64,000 nt of DNA, taken from Allobosea sp. WAO. Lineage in GTDB: Bacteria; Pseudomonadota; Alphaproteobacteria; Rhizobiales; Beijerinckiaceae. Positions within the stretch are counted from its first letter, which is position 1, and each line of letters opens with the position of its first letter. Of this stretch, positions 44,324 through 53,895 are shown piece after piece. The notes beneath the pieces were generated by a model. That model ran no database searches. It was not told the origin of the DNA and saw only the letters and a list, made by a program, of their open reading frames with translations. The stretch spans positions 186,001 to 250,000 of the forward strand of contig NZ_JXTJ01000003.1 in assembly GCF_001509835.1 (NCBI RefSeq), in the 5' to 3' direction. The translations under genes and the position numbers were made by a program.

Positions 44324-45919
44324 ATGCGGGATTTCCGCGCATTGAATGCGGCTCCCGGCGCGCCGGCCCTCGCGGCAGCAGGCGCCCCCGGCTATCCTGC
44401 GGGCGCGGCAGGTGATTCGCCGCTTTCGCGTTCCCGCCCACCCTCTTTTTGCGTGATCCTGCCCTTGGCTCGCATCCGCCTCAGCGCACTCCCACCGGCC
44501 GCCAGCAGCGTCGCCGGTTTTTCGCTGGGCGCCGCGGCCATGCTGTTGCTCCCGGGCGGGCTGGCCAATGCGGTCGGCCTACTCTCGGCCGGGCTGGGAC
44601 TCGCCGGTTCGGCAGCGCTGGTTCGCCGGAACTGGGCAGCAGAGCGCGAGCAGCTCCTGGCTGGGCTCGGCGAGGTCAAGGTTAGGCTGGCGACCAATGC
44701 CATCCGCCTCGATGCGATGGGCAAGCGCATCGACCAGTTGCCGATGAGCGAGGGCGATGCTGCGCCGGCCCGGGCGATGCTGAACGAGCTCACCGCCGAG
44801 GTTGGCCTGCTCGGCGATCTCCTGCAGCAGGTCGCGACGACTCTCGGCGACCATGACGATCAGTTGCGGGTGGTTCAGGACAAGCTCGCCGCGCCGCCGC
44901 AGCCGCCGGTGCGGACAGTTGCGGTGGTGGCGGAACGTGCGCCCCTGCGTGCGGCCGAGCCACTCGTCGCTGTCCGGCAGTCTCCGGCGGAGATTGCCCA
45001 GGCGCGGGCGCAGGAGGAGCGCGTCGCCAGGATCAGCGATGCCCTCGCCAGCGGCCAGGTCGAGGTCCATCTCCAGCCGATCGTCCAGCTGCCGCAGCGC
45101 CGGACTCGCGGCTATGAGGCGCTGGTGCGGCTGCGCCTCGACGAGAAGACGTTGCTGCTCCCGACCGAGTTCATGGAGACCATCGAGCAGCGCGGCTTCG
45201 GCCCGACGCTGGATGCGCTCGTCCTGACCCGTGCGCTGGCGATCGCCCGCCATCTCGGCACCAAGGAAGGCGGGCTCTTCGTCTCCTGCAATTTCAGCGG
45301 CGCGACCTGGGGCTCGTCGCGGGCCCTGGCGGCGCTGGCGCGCATCCTCGAAAAGTACCACGCCCATATCGGCAATCTCGTCATCGAGATGCCGCAGCGC
45401 GTCTTCCGCACGCTCGAGCCGGCGAGCCTTGGCCTGCTCGGGGCGATGTCGGCCAATGGCGTGCGCTTCGCGCTCGACCATGTCGCCGATCTGCGCCTCG
45501 ATCCTATCTCGCTGCACGATCGCGGCATCCGCTTCGTCAAGGTGCCGGCCTCGCTCCTCCTGGCGGAGGCGAGGGGAGCTGCGGTAACCGATATCGCCAC
45601 CGGTGACCTTGCCGCCCATCTCGCCCGCGGCGCGATCCAGCTCGTCGCCGACGAGGTCGAGGACGATCCGATGGTCGCCGACATGCTCGATCTCGGTGTC
45701 GGCTACGGCCAGGGCGACGTCTTCTCGCCGCCGCGCCCGGTGCGGCCGGAGGTCTTCGCCGAGCCCGAGGCGGCGGCACCCGCACCAGCGGCTCCTGCGC
45801 CGGCACCGCAGCCCGCTGCCGAGGTCGTCAACTATCCGTCTCCGCCTCAGGCTCCGGCTGCGCCGCCCACGCCGACGCGCGTGCCCTTCCGCGACGTCCT
45901 GCGACGCGCGACCGCCTGA
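44324..45919 (+). CDS. TipF-like protein with degenerate EAL domain
   Basis: The 531-residue frame has a hydrophobic N-terminal hairpin (AGFSLGAAAMLLLPGGLANAVGLLSAGLGLAG), a coiled coil (about 115-195) and an EAL domain (about 235-470) with a proline/alanine-rich tail. The EALVR motif is kept, but the NLS-type motif reads NFSG, the IE..E metal site reads IEMPQ, the DDFG motif reads LDHV and the later E-G-V-E reads DEVE. Phosphodiesterase activity is thus unlikely; it could bind c-di-GMP like Caulobacter TipF, which marks the flagellar pole. The start is uncertain: ATG 44324 is given, while GTG 44453 and TTG 44465 lie just before the hydrophobic part. Confidence 0.78.
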   Translation: MRDFRALNAAPGAPALAAAGAPGYPAGAAGDSPLSRSRPPSFCVILPLARIRLSALPPAASSVAGFSLGAAAMLLLPGGLANAVGLLSAGLGLAGSAALVRRNWAAEREQLLAGLGEVKVRLATNAIRLDAMGKRIDQLPMSEGDAAPARAMLNELTAEVGLLGDLLQQVATTLGDHDDQLRVVQDKLAAPPQPPVRTVAVVAERAPLRAAEPLVAVRQSPAEIAQARAQEERVARISDALASGQVEVHLQPIVQLPQRRTRGYEALVRLRLDEKTLLLPTEFMETIEQRGFGPTLDALVLTRALAIARHLGTKEGGLFVSCNFSGATWGSSRALAALARILEKYHAHIGNLVIEMPQRVFRTLEPASLGLLGAMSANGVRFALDHVADLRLDPISLHDRGIRFVKVPASLLLAEARGAAVTDIATGDLAAHLARGAIQLVADEVEDDPMVADMLDLGVGYGQGDVFSPPRPVRPEVFAEPEAAAPAPAAPAPAPQPAAEVVNYPSPPQAPAAPPTPTRVPFRDVLRRATA

Positions 45920-46050
45920 ACCGGACCCGACGCCTGCGCGTTATGCCGTGACAGGGCTGGCCGGCCGGCGACCGGCGGCGTATTGAGCCCGCAAGCCGAA
46001 CCGCTATGCCGTGGCGCCAGTCGCCGCCCACTCCAAGCCGGAGCCCGCCT

Positions 46051-46908
46051 GTGCCGACTTCCACCCGCCTGCTTTCCGGCGTTGCGCCGATCATCGGCCA
46101 GTATGAGCTTTGCCTCTGCGATATCTGGGGCGTCGTCCATAACGGCGTTGCGCCGTATGCCGAGGCCTGCGCTGCGCTGGCGAAGATGCGGGCCGGCGGC
46201 GTTACCGTCGTGCTCGTCTCGAACGCGCCCCGCCCGCGCTCCGAGATCGCGATCCAGCTCGGCCGTCTCGGTGTGCCGGGCGATGCCTTCGACGCGATCG
46301 TCACCTCCGGTGACGTCGCCCGCGACCTGATCGCCCATCGCGCCGGCGATCCGCTCTATCATCTCGGCCCGGATCGCGACCTGCCGCTGCTCGCGGGGCT
46401 CGATGCGCCGCGCGTCTCGGCCGCCGAGGGGCGCTATGTGGTCTGTACTGGCCTGTTCGACGACGAGACCGAGACGGCGGAAACCTATGCCGAGCAGCTC
46501 GCCGATTTCGCCCGTCGCGACCTCACCTTGATCTGCGCCAATCCCGATCTGGTGGTCGACCGCGGCGGCCGCATGGTGCCCTGCGCCGGCTCGATCGCGC
46601 TTGCCTATGAGCAAATCGGCGGCCGCGCGATCTATGCCGGCAAGCCGCATGCCCCGATCTACGAGCTGGCGATCCGCCAGGGCCAGGAGCTGCGCGGCGA
46701 GAATGTCGAGAGGTCGCGCATCCTCGCCATCGGCGACGCGATCCGCACCGATATCGCCGGCGCCGTGCACTACGGTCTGGGATCGCTGATGTGCCTGGGC
46801 GGGATTCACGCCGAGGAGACTGGTGAACTCTCGCCGACGGAGCTGGAGGACTGGTTCGCTCGCCAGAGCCATCGCCCCGACTACGCGATGCCGCAGCTGG
46901 CCTGGTAA
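46051..46908 (+). CDS. HAD-superfamily phosphatase, class IIA (TIGR01459 type)
   Basis: The 285-residue product begins LLSGVAPIIGQYELCLCDIWGVVHNG, whose DxWGVxH motif replaces the common DxDGT and marks the TIGR01459 HAD subfamily. VSNAPRPR is motif II, AGKPHAPIYELA carries the motif III lysine and AIGDAIRTDIAGA the motif IV aspartates. The substrate is unknown. I prefer GTG 46051 with GGAG seven bases upstream; an ATG at 46006 adds 15 residues of unconserved sequence. Confidence 0.88.
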   Translation: MPTSTRLLSGVAPIIGQYELCLCDIWGVVHNGVAPYAEACAALAKMRAGGVTVVLVSNAPRPRSEIAIQLGRLGVPGDAFDAIVTSGDVARDLIAHRAGDPLYHLGPDRDLPLLAGLDAPRVSAAEGRYVVCTGLFDDETETAETYAEQLADFARRDLTLICANPDLVVDRGGRMVPCAGSIALAYEQIGGRAIYAGKPHAPIYELAIRQGQELRGENVERSRILAIGDAIRTDIAGAVHYGLGSLMCLGGIHAEETGELSPTELEDWFARQSHRPDYAMPQLAW

Positions 46909-46962
46909 GCGGTTGAAAGGGCCAACAGCCCCGGCACTCAGAGTTTCTTTGGAAGCTCCCGG

Positions 46963-47070
46963 CCTCATCCTGAGGAGCGCCATGGGCGCGTCTCGAAGGA
47001 TGCTCCAGCTGAGCCCCCTGAACCATCCTTCGAGACGCCGTTCCCTACGGAGCGGTTCCTCAGGATGAGG
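46963..47070. repeat. 108-base nested palindromic repeat element
   Basis: Outer arms CCTCATCCTGAGGA (46963-46976) and TCCTCAGGATGAGG (47057-47070) are perfect complements. Inside them GCGTCTCGAAGGATG (46988-47002) and CATCCTTCGAGACGC (47024-47038) are a second perfect pair. This matches, from memory, a palindromic intergenic repeat that is abundant in Bradyrhizobium and related genomes. It fills the gap between the convergent HAD and cheY genes and may end both transcripts. Confidence 0.85.
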
Positions 47071-47095
47071 GCTCAGTTCAGCTGGTGCCCGGCAC

Positions 47096-47479
47096 TCAGG
47101 CGGCGCAGACCGACTCGATCTTGGATTTCAGCGTCTGCGCGTTGAACGGCTTGACGATGTAGTTGTTCACGCCGGCCTTCTTGGCGGCGATGACATTCTC
47201 GGTCTTCGACTCCGCTGTGACCATGATGAACGGCGTCGCGGCGATCTCTTCCTCGTTGCGGACCTGGCGCAGCAGCTCGAAGCCGGTCATCGGCTCCATG
47301 TTCCAGTCCGAGATCACCAGCCCGTATTTCTTGTCGCGCATCTTGGCGATGGCGCTGCTGCCATCCGAGGCATCGTCGACATTCTCGAAGCCGAGCTGCT
47401 TCAGGAGGTTGCGGATGATCCGCACCATGGTCTGGTAATCGTCCACCACCAGGATCGGCATCGACGGGTCAAGGGCCAT
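47096..47479 (-). CDS. cheY: Single-domain CheY-like response regulator
   Basis: The 127-residue receiver protein has all activation residues: the acidic pair in VVDDYQ, the phosphoacceptor Asp in ISDWNMEPM, the Thr in VTAES and the Lys in VKPFNAQTL. The EPMTGFELLRQVR helix region is of CheY type, so it probably binds the flagellar motor switch. No other chemotaxis gene is in the window, so it is an orphan, although the TipF-like gene is 1.6 kb away. ATG 47479 has GGAGTT upstream. In the 269-base gap behind it only a hairpin (GCCGCTCT 47528-47535 with AGAGCGGC 47539-47546) is seen, in the cheY leader region. Confidence 0.9.
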   Translation of the reverse strand: MALDPSMPILVVDDYQTMVRIIRNLLKQLGFENVDDASDGSSAIAKMRDKKYGLVISDWNMEPMTGFELLRQVRNEEEIAATPFIMVTAESKTENVIAAKKAGVNNYIVKPFNAQTLKSKIESVCAA

Positions 47480-47748
47480 GGTGGAACTCCGAGCATGCAA
47501 GTACGCACCGGCCATGCCGATGCGCTGGCCGCTCTCTCAGAGCGGCAATCATGGGGCAATCCTGATAGCGAAGCCGCGTTTCAAAGCGGTTAATTCGATC
47601 GAAAACTGACGCAGCGTCATCATCCGAAAGGCGACCACGCACAGGCACGAAAGTTCTATGGTGCAATGCAGCGAATTGTGAAACGCTGCCATCCCCTGTC
47701 TCGTGCGGCAGCGGCATTCCCACCGTTGCTGCGCACGCGAAACGACCG

Positions 47749-48195
47749 ATGATGACCAGCACGCTCTATCAGGTTCATGCCTTCGAGGATCTGGCGATCG
47801 GCCAGCGCGAAAGCCTGATGCGCACCGTGATGGAGCGCGACATCTCGCTCTTCGCCGACCTCTCCGGCGATGCCAACCCGATCCATCTCTGCGACCGCTA
47901 CGCGGCCGGCACGAAGTTCGGCCAGCGCATCGCGCATGGCATGCTGACGGCCAGTCTGGTTTCGGCCCTGCTCGGCACTCGCCTGCCGGGGCCGGGTGCG
48001 GTCTATCTCTCGCAGACCTTGAACTTCCTCGCCCCGGTCAAGATCGGCGATGTCGTCACCGCCCGGGTCGAGGTTGTCGAGCTCGTGGCCGAGCGCCGCC
48101 GCGCCCGCCTGTTCTGCGAATGCCTGGTCGACGGCAAGGCGGTTCTCGAAGGGGAGGCCTGGGTGGCGCTGCCGAAGGCGGCAGCGAAAGCCTGA
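47749..48195 (+). CDS. MaoC-family (R)-specific enoyl-CoA hydratase
   Basis: The 148-residue hot-dog-fold protein carries the catalytic hydratase motif FADLSGDANPIHLCDRYA (Asp and His), followed by AHGMLTASLVSALLG and the typical VYLSQTLNFLAPVKIGD strand. Such enzymes hydrate trans-2-enoyl-CoA to the R-3-hydroxy form, often to supply polyhydroxyalkanoate synthesis. No PHA gene is nearby. Tandem ATG codons occur at 47749 and 47752. Confidence 0.9.
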   Translation: MMTSTLYQVHAFEDLAIGQRESLMRTVMERDISLFADLSGDANPIHLCDRYAAGTKFGQRIAHGMLTASLVSALLGTRLPGPGAVYLSQTLNFLAPVKIGDVVTARVEVVELVAERRRARLFCECLVDGKAVLEGEAWVALPKAAAKA

Positions 48196-48276
48196 CGGGG
48201 AAGTCTTGACGCTTCCGCCGGCTTGGGGCCAAACACGCCCCGCCGGATGGTCCCGGCGCCCGGACGCTTGCGCTCC

Positions 48277-49260
48277 ATGACCTCATCCGCCGAAGCGCCG
48301 CGCCCCGATATGCCGGCTGCCTTCATCCTCGAACCGGGAAAGCCCGTGCCCGACGCCTTGCGCGGGCGGGTGCTGGTGCTCGGAAATTTCGACGGCGTCC
48401 ATCGCGGCCATGCCGAGCTGGCGCGGGTCGCGAACGAGATGGCGGCAGCGCACGGCGGCCAGGCGGCGGCTCTGACCTTCGAGCCGCATCCGCGCTCGGT
48501 CTTCCGGCCGGACCAGCCGGTGTTCCGGCTGACCCCGGCGGCGCTCAAGGTCGAATTGCTCGCCGGCGAAGGGCTCGCGCCGAGCTTCGTTGTGCCCTTC
48601 GACCGTGAGATTGCCGCGGTCGCGGCCGAGGCCTTCATCGACGAATTGCTGCTCGGCCGGCTCGGCGCATCCGGCCTGGTCTGCGGCTATGATTTCCATT
48701 TCGGCGCGGGCCGCACCGGTTCGCCGGAGATGTTGCAGGCGCGGGCTTGCGCGGCGGGTGTGCCGGTGACAGTGGTCGCGCCTTATTCCTGGCAGGGCGA
48801 GCCGGTCTCCTCGACCTTGATCCGCGCGGCGCTGGAGCAGGGCGACGTCGCCCGTGCCGCCGAATTCCTGGGTCGGCCCTGGTTGGTGCGCGGCGTGGTC
48901 GCCCATGGCGACAAGCGCGGGCGCGAGCTCGGCTACCCCACCGCCAACATGCATCTGCCCCGCGATTGTCGTCTGCGCTATGGCGTCTATGCGGTGCGGA
49001 TGCGCGTCGACGGCATCTGGCGCGACGGCGTCGCCAGCTTCGGCAGCCGCCCGACCTTCGACGATGGTGCGCCGCGGCTCGAGACCTTCCTGTTCGATTT
49101 CTCGGGTGATCTCTACGGCAAGACCGTCGATGTCGCCCTCGTCGCCTGGCTCCGCGGCGAGGCGAAGTTCGACTCGCTCGAGGCGCTGATCGCGCAGATG
49201 GACGCCGACAGCCTACAGGCGCGCGACATTCTCGGCCGGACGCCGCCCTTCCTTCCCTAG
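48277..49260 (+). CDS. ribF: Bifunctional riboflavin kinase/FAD synthetase RibF
   Basis: RibF makes FMN from riboflavin and then FAD. The 327-residue product has the adenylyltransferase domain first (VLGNFDGVHRGHAELARVA; LTFEPHPRSVF; VCGYDFHFGAGRTGSPEML; SSTLIRAAL) and the riboflavin kinase domain last (VVAHGDKRGRELGYPTANMHLP; YGVYAVRMRVDG; ETFLFDFSGDLYGK). ATG 48277 gives the usual start. No FMN riboswitch is visible. The order ribF-ileS-lspA is widely conserved. Confidence 0.96.
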   Translation: MTSSAEAPRPDMPAAFILEPGKPVPDALRGRVLVLGNFDGVHRGHAELARVANEMAAAHGGQAAALTFEPHPRSVFRPDQPVFRLTPAALKVELLAGEGLAPSFVVPFDREIAAVAAEAFIDELLLGRLGASGLVCGYDFHFGAGRTGSPEMLQARACAAGVPVTVVAPYSWQGEPVSSTLIRAALEQGDVARAAEFLGRPWLVRGVVAHGDKRGRELGYPTANMHLPRDCRLRYGVYAVRMRVDGIWRDGVASFGSRPTFDDGAPRLETFLFDFSGDLYGKTVDVALVAWLRGEAKFDSLEALIAQMDADSLQARDILGRTPPFLP

Positions 49261-49466
49261 GCAACGCCTGCTAGAAGCCGCTCATGTCCGCTTTCCGCGC
49301 CACGATCATCGCACTGTCCCGGCGAATTACGAGCCCGGCTGCCGCCCTGCGCTGACGCGCGGGCGCCTGCGCAGTCCGGGATTTCGACCGCTTTCCCAGT
49401 TTCCGCGGACAAGAGCGCAGCGCCAGACCGATCTGGCCCGCCTGTCCGAACCGCCAGAGCCGGATC

Positions 49467-52400
49467 ATGAACGACAAGACCGCCGCCCAGGACGCCAAAG
49501 CCCAGGATGCCAAGGGTCAGGATTACTCGCAGACCCTGTTCCTGCCGCAGACCGAGTTTCCGATGCGGGCCGGCCTGCCGCAGCGCGAGCCGGAACTGCT
49601 CGCCCGCTGGGCCAAGATGGACCTCTACCGCAAGCTGCGCGAGGCCGGCAAAGGCCGCGACCGCTTCGTCCTGCATGACGGCCCGCCCTATGCGAACGGC
49701 AACATCCATATCGGCCATGCGCTCAACAAGGTCCTGAAGGACCTCGTCACGCGCTCGCAGCAGATGCTCGGCCACGATTCCAACTACGTGCCGGGCTGGG
49801 ACTGCCATGGCCTGCCGATCGAGTGGAAGATCGAGGAGCAGTATCGCGCCAAGGGCCTGAACAAGGACGATGTCCCGGTCGTCGAGTTCCGCAAGGAATG
49901 CCGCGCCTTCGCCGAGCACTGGGTCGACGTGCAGCGCACCGAGTTCAAGCGCCTCGGCGTCGAGGGCGATTGGTCCGATCCCTATCTCACCATGGCCTAT
50001 CCGGCCGAGGCGCAGATCGCCCGCGAGATCATGAAGTTCGCCGAGAACGGCATGCTCTACCGCGGCTCCAAGCCGGTGATGTGGTCGGTGGTCGAGAAGA
50101 CCGCGCTCGCCGAGGCCGAGGTCGAGTACGAGGAGCACACCAGCGACACCATCCATGTCGCGTTCCCGGTTCTCGGCTCGGGGTCGCTCGCGGGGGCCTC
50201 GGTGGTGATCTGGACCACGACCCCCTGGACGATCCCCGGAAACCGGGCGATCTCCTTCCACCACAAGGTCGCCTACGGCCTCTACCGCGTCAGCGCGGCG
50301 CCGGAGAACAACTGGGCCAAGGTCGGGGCGACCTATATCCTCGCGAAGAACCTGGCCGAATCCGTCTTCAAGGCCGCGAAGGTCGAAGCCTACGAGTTCG
50401 TTCGCGACATCGCCGCCAGCGAGCTCGAAGCGGCGGCCACCGCCCATCCGCTGCGCGGCCAGGGCTATGATTTCAACGTGCCGCTGCTCGATGGCGACCA
50501 TGTCACCGACGATGCGGGTACCGGCTTCGTCCACACCGCGCCGAGCCATGGCCGCGAGGACTTCGACGTCTGGATGGCGAATGGCCGGATGCTGGCCGAG
50601 CGCGGTATCGAGACCCGCATTCCCTACACCGTCGACGCCGATGGTCGCTTCACCAAGGAGGCGCCGGGCTTCGAGGGCGCGCAGGTCATCACCGACAAGG
50701 GCGAGAAGGGCAACGCCAACGACGTCGTCATCAAGGCGCTGGCGGCGACCGGCCATCTCGTCGCGCGCGGCCGCCTGAAGCACCAGTACCCGCATTCATG
50801 GCGCTCGAAGAAGCCGGTGATCTTCCGCAACACGCCGCAATGGTTCATCGCCATGGACAAGCCCTATGGCGATGCCGGCGCGCCCGATCCGGCGGCTCCC
50901 GCGCCGACGGCGGGCGGCAATGCCGACACGCTGCGCAACCGGGCGCTGAAGGCGATCAAGGATACCGAATGGGTTCCTGCCGCCGGCGAGAACCGCATCA
51001 ACGGCATGATCGCCAACCGGCCCGACTGGGTGGTCTCGCGCCAGCGCGCCTGGGGCGTGCCGATCACCGTCTTCGTCGAGAAGGAGACCAAGGAGGTCCT
51101 GGTCGACGCGAAGGTCAACGCCGCGATCGCCGAGGCCTTCGAGGCCGAAGGGGCGGATGCCTGGTTCACCGACACCGACGGCGCCCGCTTCCTGAAGCCC
51201 TTCGGCTACGACCCGGCGCTGTATGAGCGCGTCACCGACGTGCTCGACGTCTGGTTCGATTCCGGCTCGACCCACGCCTTCACTTTGGAGAAGCGCGCCG
51301 ACCTCAAGACGCATCGCATCGTCGACGGCGGCAAGGACAAGGTGATGTACCTCGAAGGCTCGGACCAGCATCGCGGCTGGTTCCATTCGAGCCTGCTCGA
51401 AAGCTGCGGCACGCGCGGCCGGGCGCCCTATGACGTCGTCCTGACCCACGGCTTCTGCCTCGACGAGAAGGGCGAGAAGATGTCGAAGTCGAAGGGCAAC
51501 GTCACCGCCCCGCAGGACGTGATCAAGGACAGCGGCGCCGACATCCTGCGCCTCTGGGTCGCGGCGGCCGACTATTCCGACGATCTGCGCATCGGGAAGG
51601 AGATCCTCAAGACCTTCGTCGAGACCTATCGCAAGCTGCGCAACACCATGCGCTGGATGCTCGGCACGCTCGCGCATTTCAGCGAGGAGATCCGCGTCGC
51701 CGAGCCGGCCGCGATGCCGGAGCTGGAGCGGCTGATGCTGCACCGCCTTGCCGAGCTCGGCCCGCAGGTCGAGGAGGCCTACCGGACTTACGACTACAAG
51801 AAGGTCGTGAACCTGCTCTCGCAGTTCATGAACACCGAGCTCTCGGCCTTCTATTTCGACGTCCGCAAGGACGCGCTCTACTGCGATCCGACCTCCAGCC
51901 ATGTCCGCAGGAGCGCGCTCACCGTCGTCGATCATCTCTTCCGCTGCCTGACGACCTGGCTCGCGCCGATCCTGGTCTTCACCGCCGAGGAGGCCTGGCT
52001 CGAGCGCTATCCGCAGGCCAAGGCCGGCGAGGGTTCGGTCCATCTCGAGCTCTTCGCCGCGGTCGAGGAGAGCTGGTTCGATCCCGAGCTCGCCGAGCGC
52101 TGGGCCAAGGTCCGTCGCGTCCGCCGCGTCGTCACCGGCGCGCTGGAGCTCGAGCGCGCTGCCAAGCGCATCGGCTCTTCGCTGGAGGCGGCGCCGGTCG
52201 TCCATATCGCCGACCCGGATCTGCGCGCCGCTGTGAGCGGGCTCGACCTCGCCGAGATCTGCATCACCTCCGGCGCCAGGATCAGCGATGTCGAGGGGCC
52301 GGAAGACGCCTTCCGCCTCGCCGACGTGCCTGGCGTCTCGGTCGTGCCGGCGCGGGCCTCCGGGGTGAAATGCGCCCGCTCGTGGAAGTACTTCGACCCT

Positions 52401-52478
52401 GCGACGGCCGAGCCCGACTATCCCGACGTCACCCCGCGCGACGCCAAGGCGCTGCGCGAGCTCAGCCGCGCCGCATGA
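49467..52478 (+). CDS. ileS: Isoleucyl-tRNA synthetase
   Basis: The 1003-residue class I synthetase charges tRNA-Ile in the cytoplasm. It shows the HIGH-type motif ([21 protein letters not shown]), the editing domain ([25 protein letters not shown]), the [10 protein letters not shown] active-site stretch, and KMSKSKGNV. The C-terminal tRNA-binding part is present and ends in a shortened zinc-finger region (only [10 protein letters not shown] remains), as is usual in alphaproteobacteria. The 206-base gap before it (49261-49466) shows no T-box or clear hairpin. Its stop overlaps the lspA start. Confidence 0.97.
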   Translation: MNDKTAAQDAKAQDAKGQDYSQTLFLPQTEFPMRAGLPQREPELLARWAKMDLYRKLREAGKGRDRFVLHDGPPYANGNIHIGHALNKVLKDLVTRSQQMLGHDSNYVPGWDCHGLPIEWKIEEQYRAKGLNKDDVPVVEFRKECRAFAEHWVDVQRTEFKRLGVEGDWSDPYLTMAYPAEAQIAREIMKFAENGMLYRGSKPVMWSVVEKTALAEAEVEYEEHTSDTIHVAFPVLGSGSLAGASVVIWTTTPWTIPGNRAISFHHKVAYGLYRVSAAPENNWAKVGATYILAKNLAESVFKAAKVEAYEFVRDIAASELEAAATAHPLRGQGYDFNVPLLDGDHVTDDAGTGFVHTAPSHGREDFDVWMANGRMLAERGIETRIPYTVDADGRFTKEAPGFEGAQVITDKGEKGNANDVVIKALAATGHLVARGRLKHQYPHSWRSKKPVIFRNTPQWFIAMDKPYGDAGAPDPAAPAPTAGGNADTLRNRALKAIKDTEWVPAAGENRINGMIANRPDWVVSRQRAWGVPITVFVEKETKEVLVDAKVNAAIAEAFEAEGADAWFTDTDGARFLKPFGYDPALYERVTDVLDVWFDSGSTHAFTLEKRADLKTHRIVDGGKDKVMYLEGSDQHRGWFHSSLLESCGTRGRAPYDVVLTHGFCLDEKGEKMSKSKGNVTAPQDVIKDSGADILRLWVAAADYSDDLRIGKEILKTFVETYRKLRNTMRWMLGTLAHFSEEIRVAEPAAMPELERLMLHRLAELGPQVEEAYRTYDYKKVVNLLSQFMNTELSAFYFDVRKDALYCDPTSSHVRRSALTVVDHLFRCLTTWLAPILVFTAEEAWLERYPQAKAGEGSVHLELFAAVEESWFDPELAERWAKVRRVRRVVTGALELERAAKRIGSSLEAAPVVHIADPDLRAAVSGLDLAEICITSGARISDVEGPEDAFRLADVPGVSVVPARASGVKCARSWKYFDPATAEPDYPDVTPRDAKALRELSRAA

Positions 52479-53005
52479 GCCAGCCGGAGCCGAACGCGCT
52501 GCCGGCCGGCGCCGGCCTGACGCCGCTGCGCCGTTTCGGCGTCATCCTCGCCGTGGTCGTGTTGTTGCTCGACCAGGCGAGCAAGCTCTGGCTGCTCTTC
52601 GGTGCCCGCATTGCCGAGGAGGGACCGTTCCAGATCACCTCGTTCCTCGAGTTCGTGCTCGCGTGGAACCGCGGCATCTCCTACGGCCTGTTCCAGCAGT
52701 CGACCGATATCGGTCGCTGGCTGCTGGTTGCCGTCTCCTTCCTGGCGCCGATCTGGCTCGGCCGCTGGATGTGGCGTTCGGACGACCGGCTGACGATCGC
52801 GAGCCTTGCCCTGATCATCGGCGGCGCACTCGGCAATGGCATCGATCGGGCCGTCTTCGGGGCCGTCGTCGACTTCGTCCATGTGCATTTCGGCAGCTTC
52901 AGCTGGTATATCTTCAACATCGCCGATGCAGCGATCGTTGTCGGCGTGGCCGGGCTTCTGTATGAGTCCTTCCGGCCGGGCGCCGGTAAAGCCGTTTCGC
53001 ACTAG
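52475..53005 (+). CDS. lspA: Lipoprotein signal peptidase LspA
   Basis: LspA is an inner membrane aspartic protease that removes the signal of prolipoproteins. The 176-residue product has four membrane spans, the [13 protein letters not shown] helix, the NRGISYGLF motif, and the two catalytic aspartates in [19 protein letters not shown] and FNIADAAIV. The ATG overlaps the ileS stop (ATGA), so the two are coupled. Confidence 0.95.
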   Translation: MSQPEPNALPAGAGLTPLRRFGVILAVVVLLLDQASKLWLLFGARIAEEGPFQITSFLEFVLAWNRGISYGLFQQSTDIGRWLLVAVSFLAPIWLGRWMWRSDDRLTIASLALIIGGALGNGIDRAVFGAVVDFVHVHFGSFSWYIFNIADAAIVVGVAGLLYESFRPGAGKAVSH

Positions 53006-53075
53006 TTTGCTTGCCATGGTTTTGCCGCGCCGATCGATCATGACGGGGTCACGTGCCCTGGGACGGAGAATGGAC

Positions 53076-53732
53076 ATGGCTCATCGGATCCGCGCCTCGC
53101 GCATGCTGCTCGCTGGCGGCCTGCTGCTGGCGGCGACCCCTGCCTTTGCCCAGGAAGGCATGCTCTTCCAGAACCTGGTGAAAGGCATGGGGCTTTTCGG
53201 CAGCGACAAGGACGATATCGACTACAAGCAGCGCGCGCCTCTGGTCGTGCCGCCGTCCACGACCCTGCCGAAGCCGCAGGAGCCCGGCGCGACGCGCACC
53301 GCCGCGTGGCCGGATGATCCGGATGTCGCCCGCCGCAAGGCCGAGCGCGACGCCAGCCGCTCGCCCTTCGCCAGCACCGAGGCCTATCGCGCCAACAACC
53401 GGCCGGAAATGTCCCAGCAGGAGCTTCGCCGTGGCCGCGTCGCCGGGCGTGCCAATGGGCCGGATGGGATCGTTCCGGATCACAACAACTACAACAACCA
53501 GATCGCGCCGATCCGTATCGGCCGCGAGATGGCGGCGCGCCAGGCCCAGACCGACACCAACAATCTGACCTATGGCAGCGAGCCGGCGCGGAACTACCTC
53601 TTCGAGCCGCCGGTCGGTTATCGCCGGCCGGCGGGCACGGCCCCGCTCGGCCCGGGCGCTTCCGGCCCGCAGGAAGACAAGCAGGCCGTCGGCCAGCGCG
53701 AGTTCCTGACCGGCACCACGCCGATGCGGTAG
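53076..53732 (+). CDS. Exported protein with DUF3035/BamF-like motif
   Basis: The 218-residue product has a signal peptide (MLLAGGLLLAATPAFAQ) and lies after lspA. Its segment DDIDYKQRAPLVVPPSTTLPKP recalls the APLVVPP motif of DUF3035 proteins, to which the Caulobacter-type outer membrane assembly subunit BamF belongs. Unlike a lipoprotein it has no cysteine at the cleavage site. The rest is polar, with many N, Q and P residues and low predicted order. I give no firm function. ATG 53076 has GGAG seven bases upstream; ATG 53070 is too close to it. Confidence 0.68.
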   Translation: MAHRIRASRMLLAGGLLLAATPAFAQEGMLFQNLVKGMGLFGSDKDDIDYKQRAPLVVPPSTTLPKPQEPGATRTAAWPDDPDVARRKAERDASRSPFASTEAYRANNRPEMSQQELRRGRVAGRANGPDGIVPDHNNYNNQIAPIRIGREMAARQAQTDTNNLTYGSEPARNYLFEPPVGYRRPAGTAPLGPGASGPQEDKQAVGQREFLTGTTPMR

Positions 53733-53895
53733 CGGCCCGAGGCGCGCTGGTACGGCGCGCCTTTGCGGCAACCGCGCGGGCTGGTTTCCGGCGACGCGCA
53801 GGCCTATCTTCCGGTGGAGCCCATTACCGGCTCGGGCCTCCAAGGCTGCCCGGGCTGGCTTCCCGTCCCGTTGTCGCAGGAGACCGACCAGCCCC

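Noticed and set aside
49261..49466. T-box or leader control of ileS
   Set aside because: No T-box motif, specifier hairpin or terminator is visible in the 206-base leader, and T-boxes are not expected in alphaproteobacteria.
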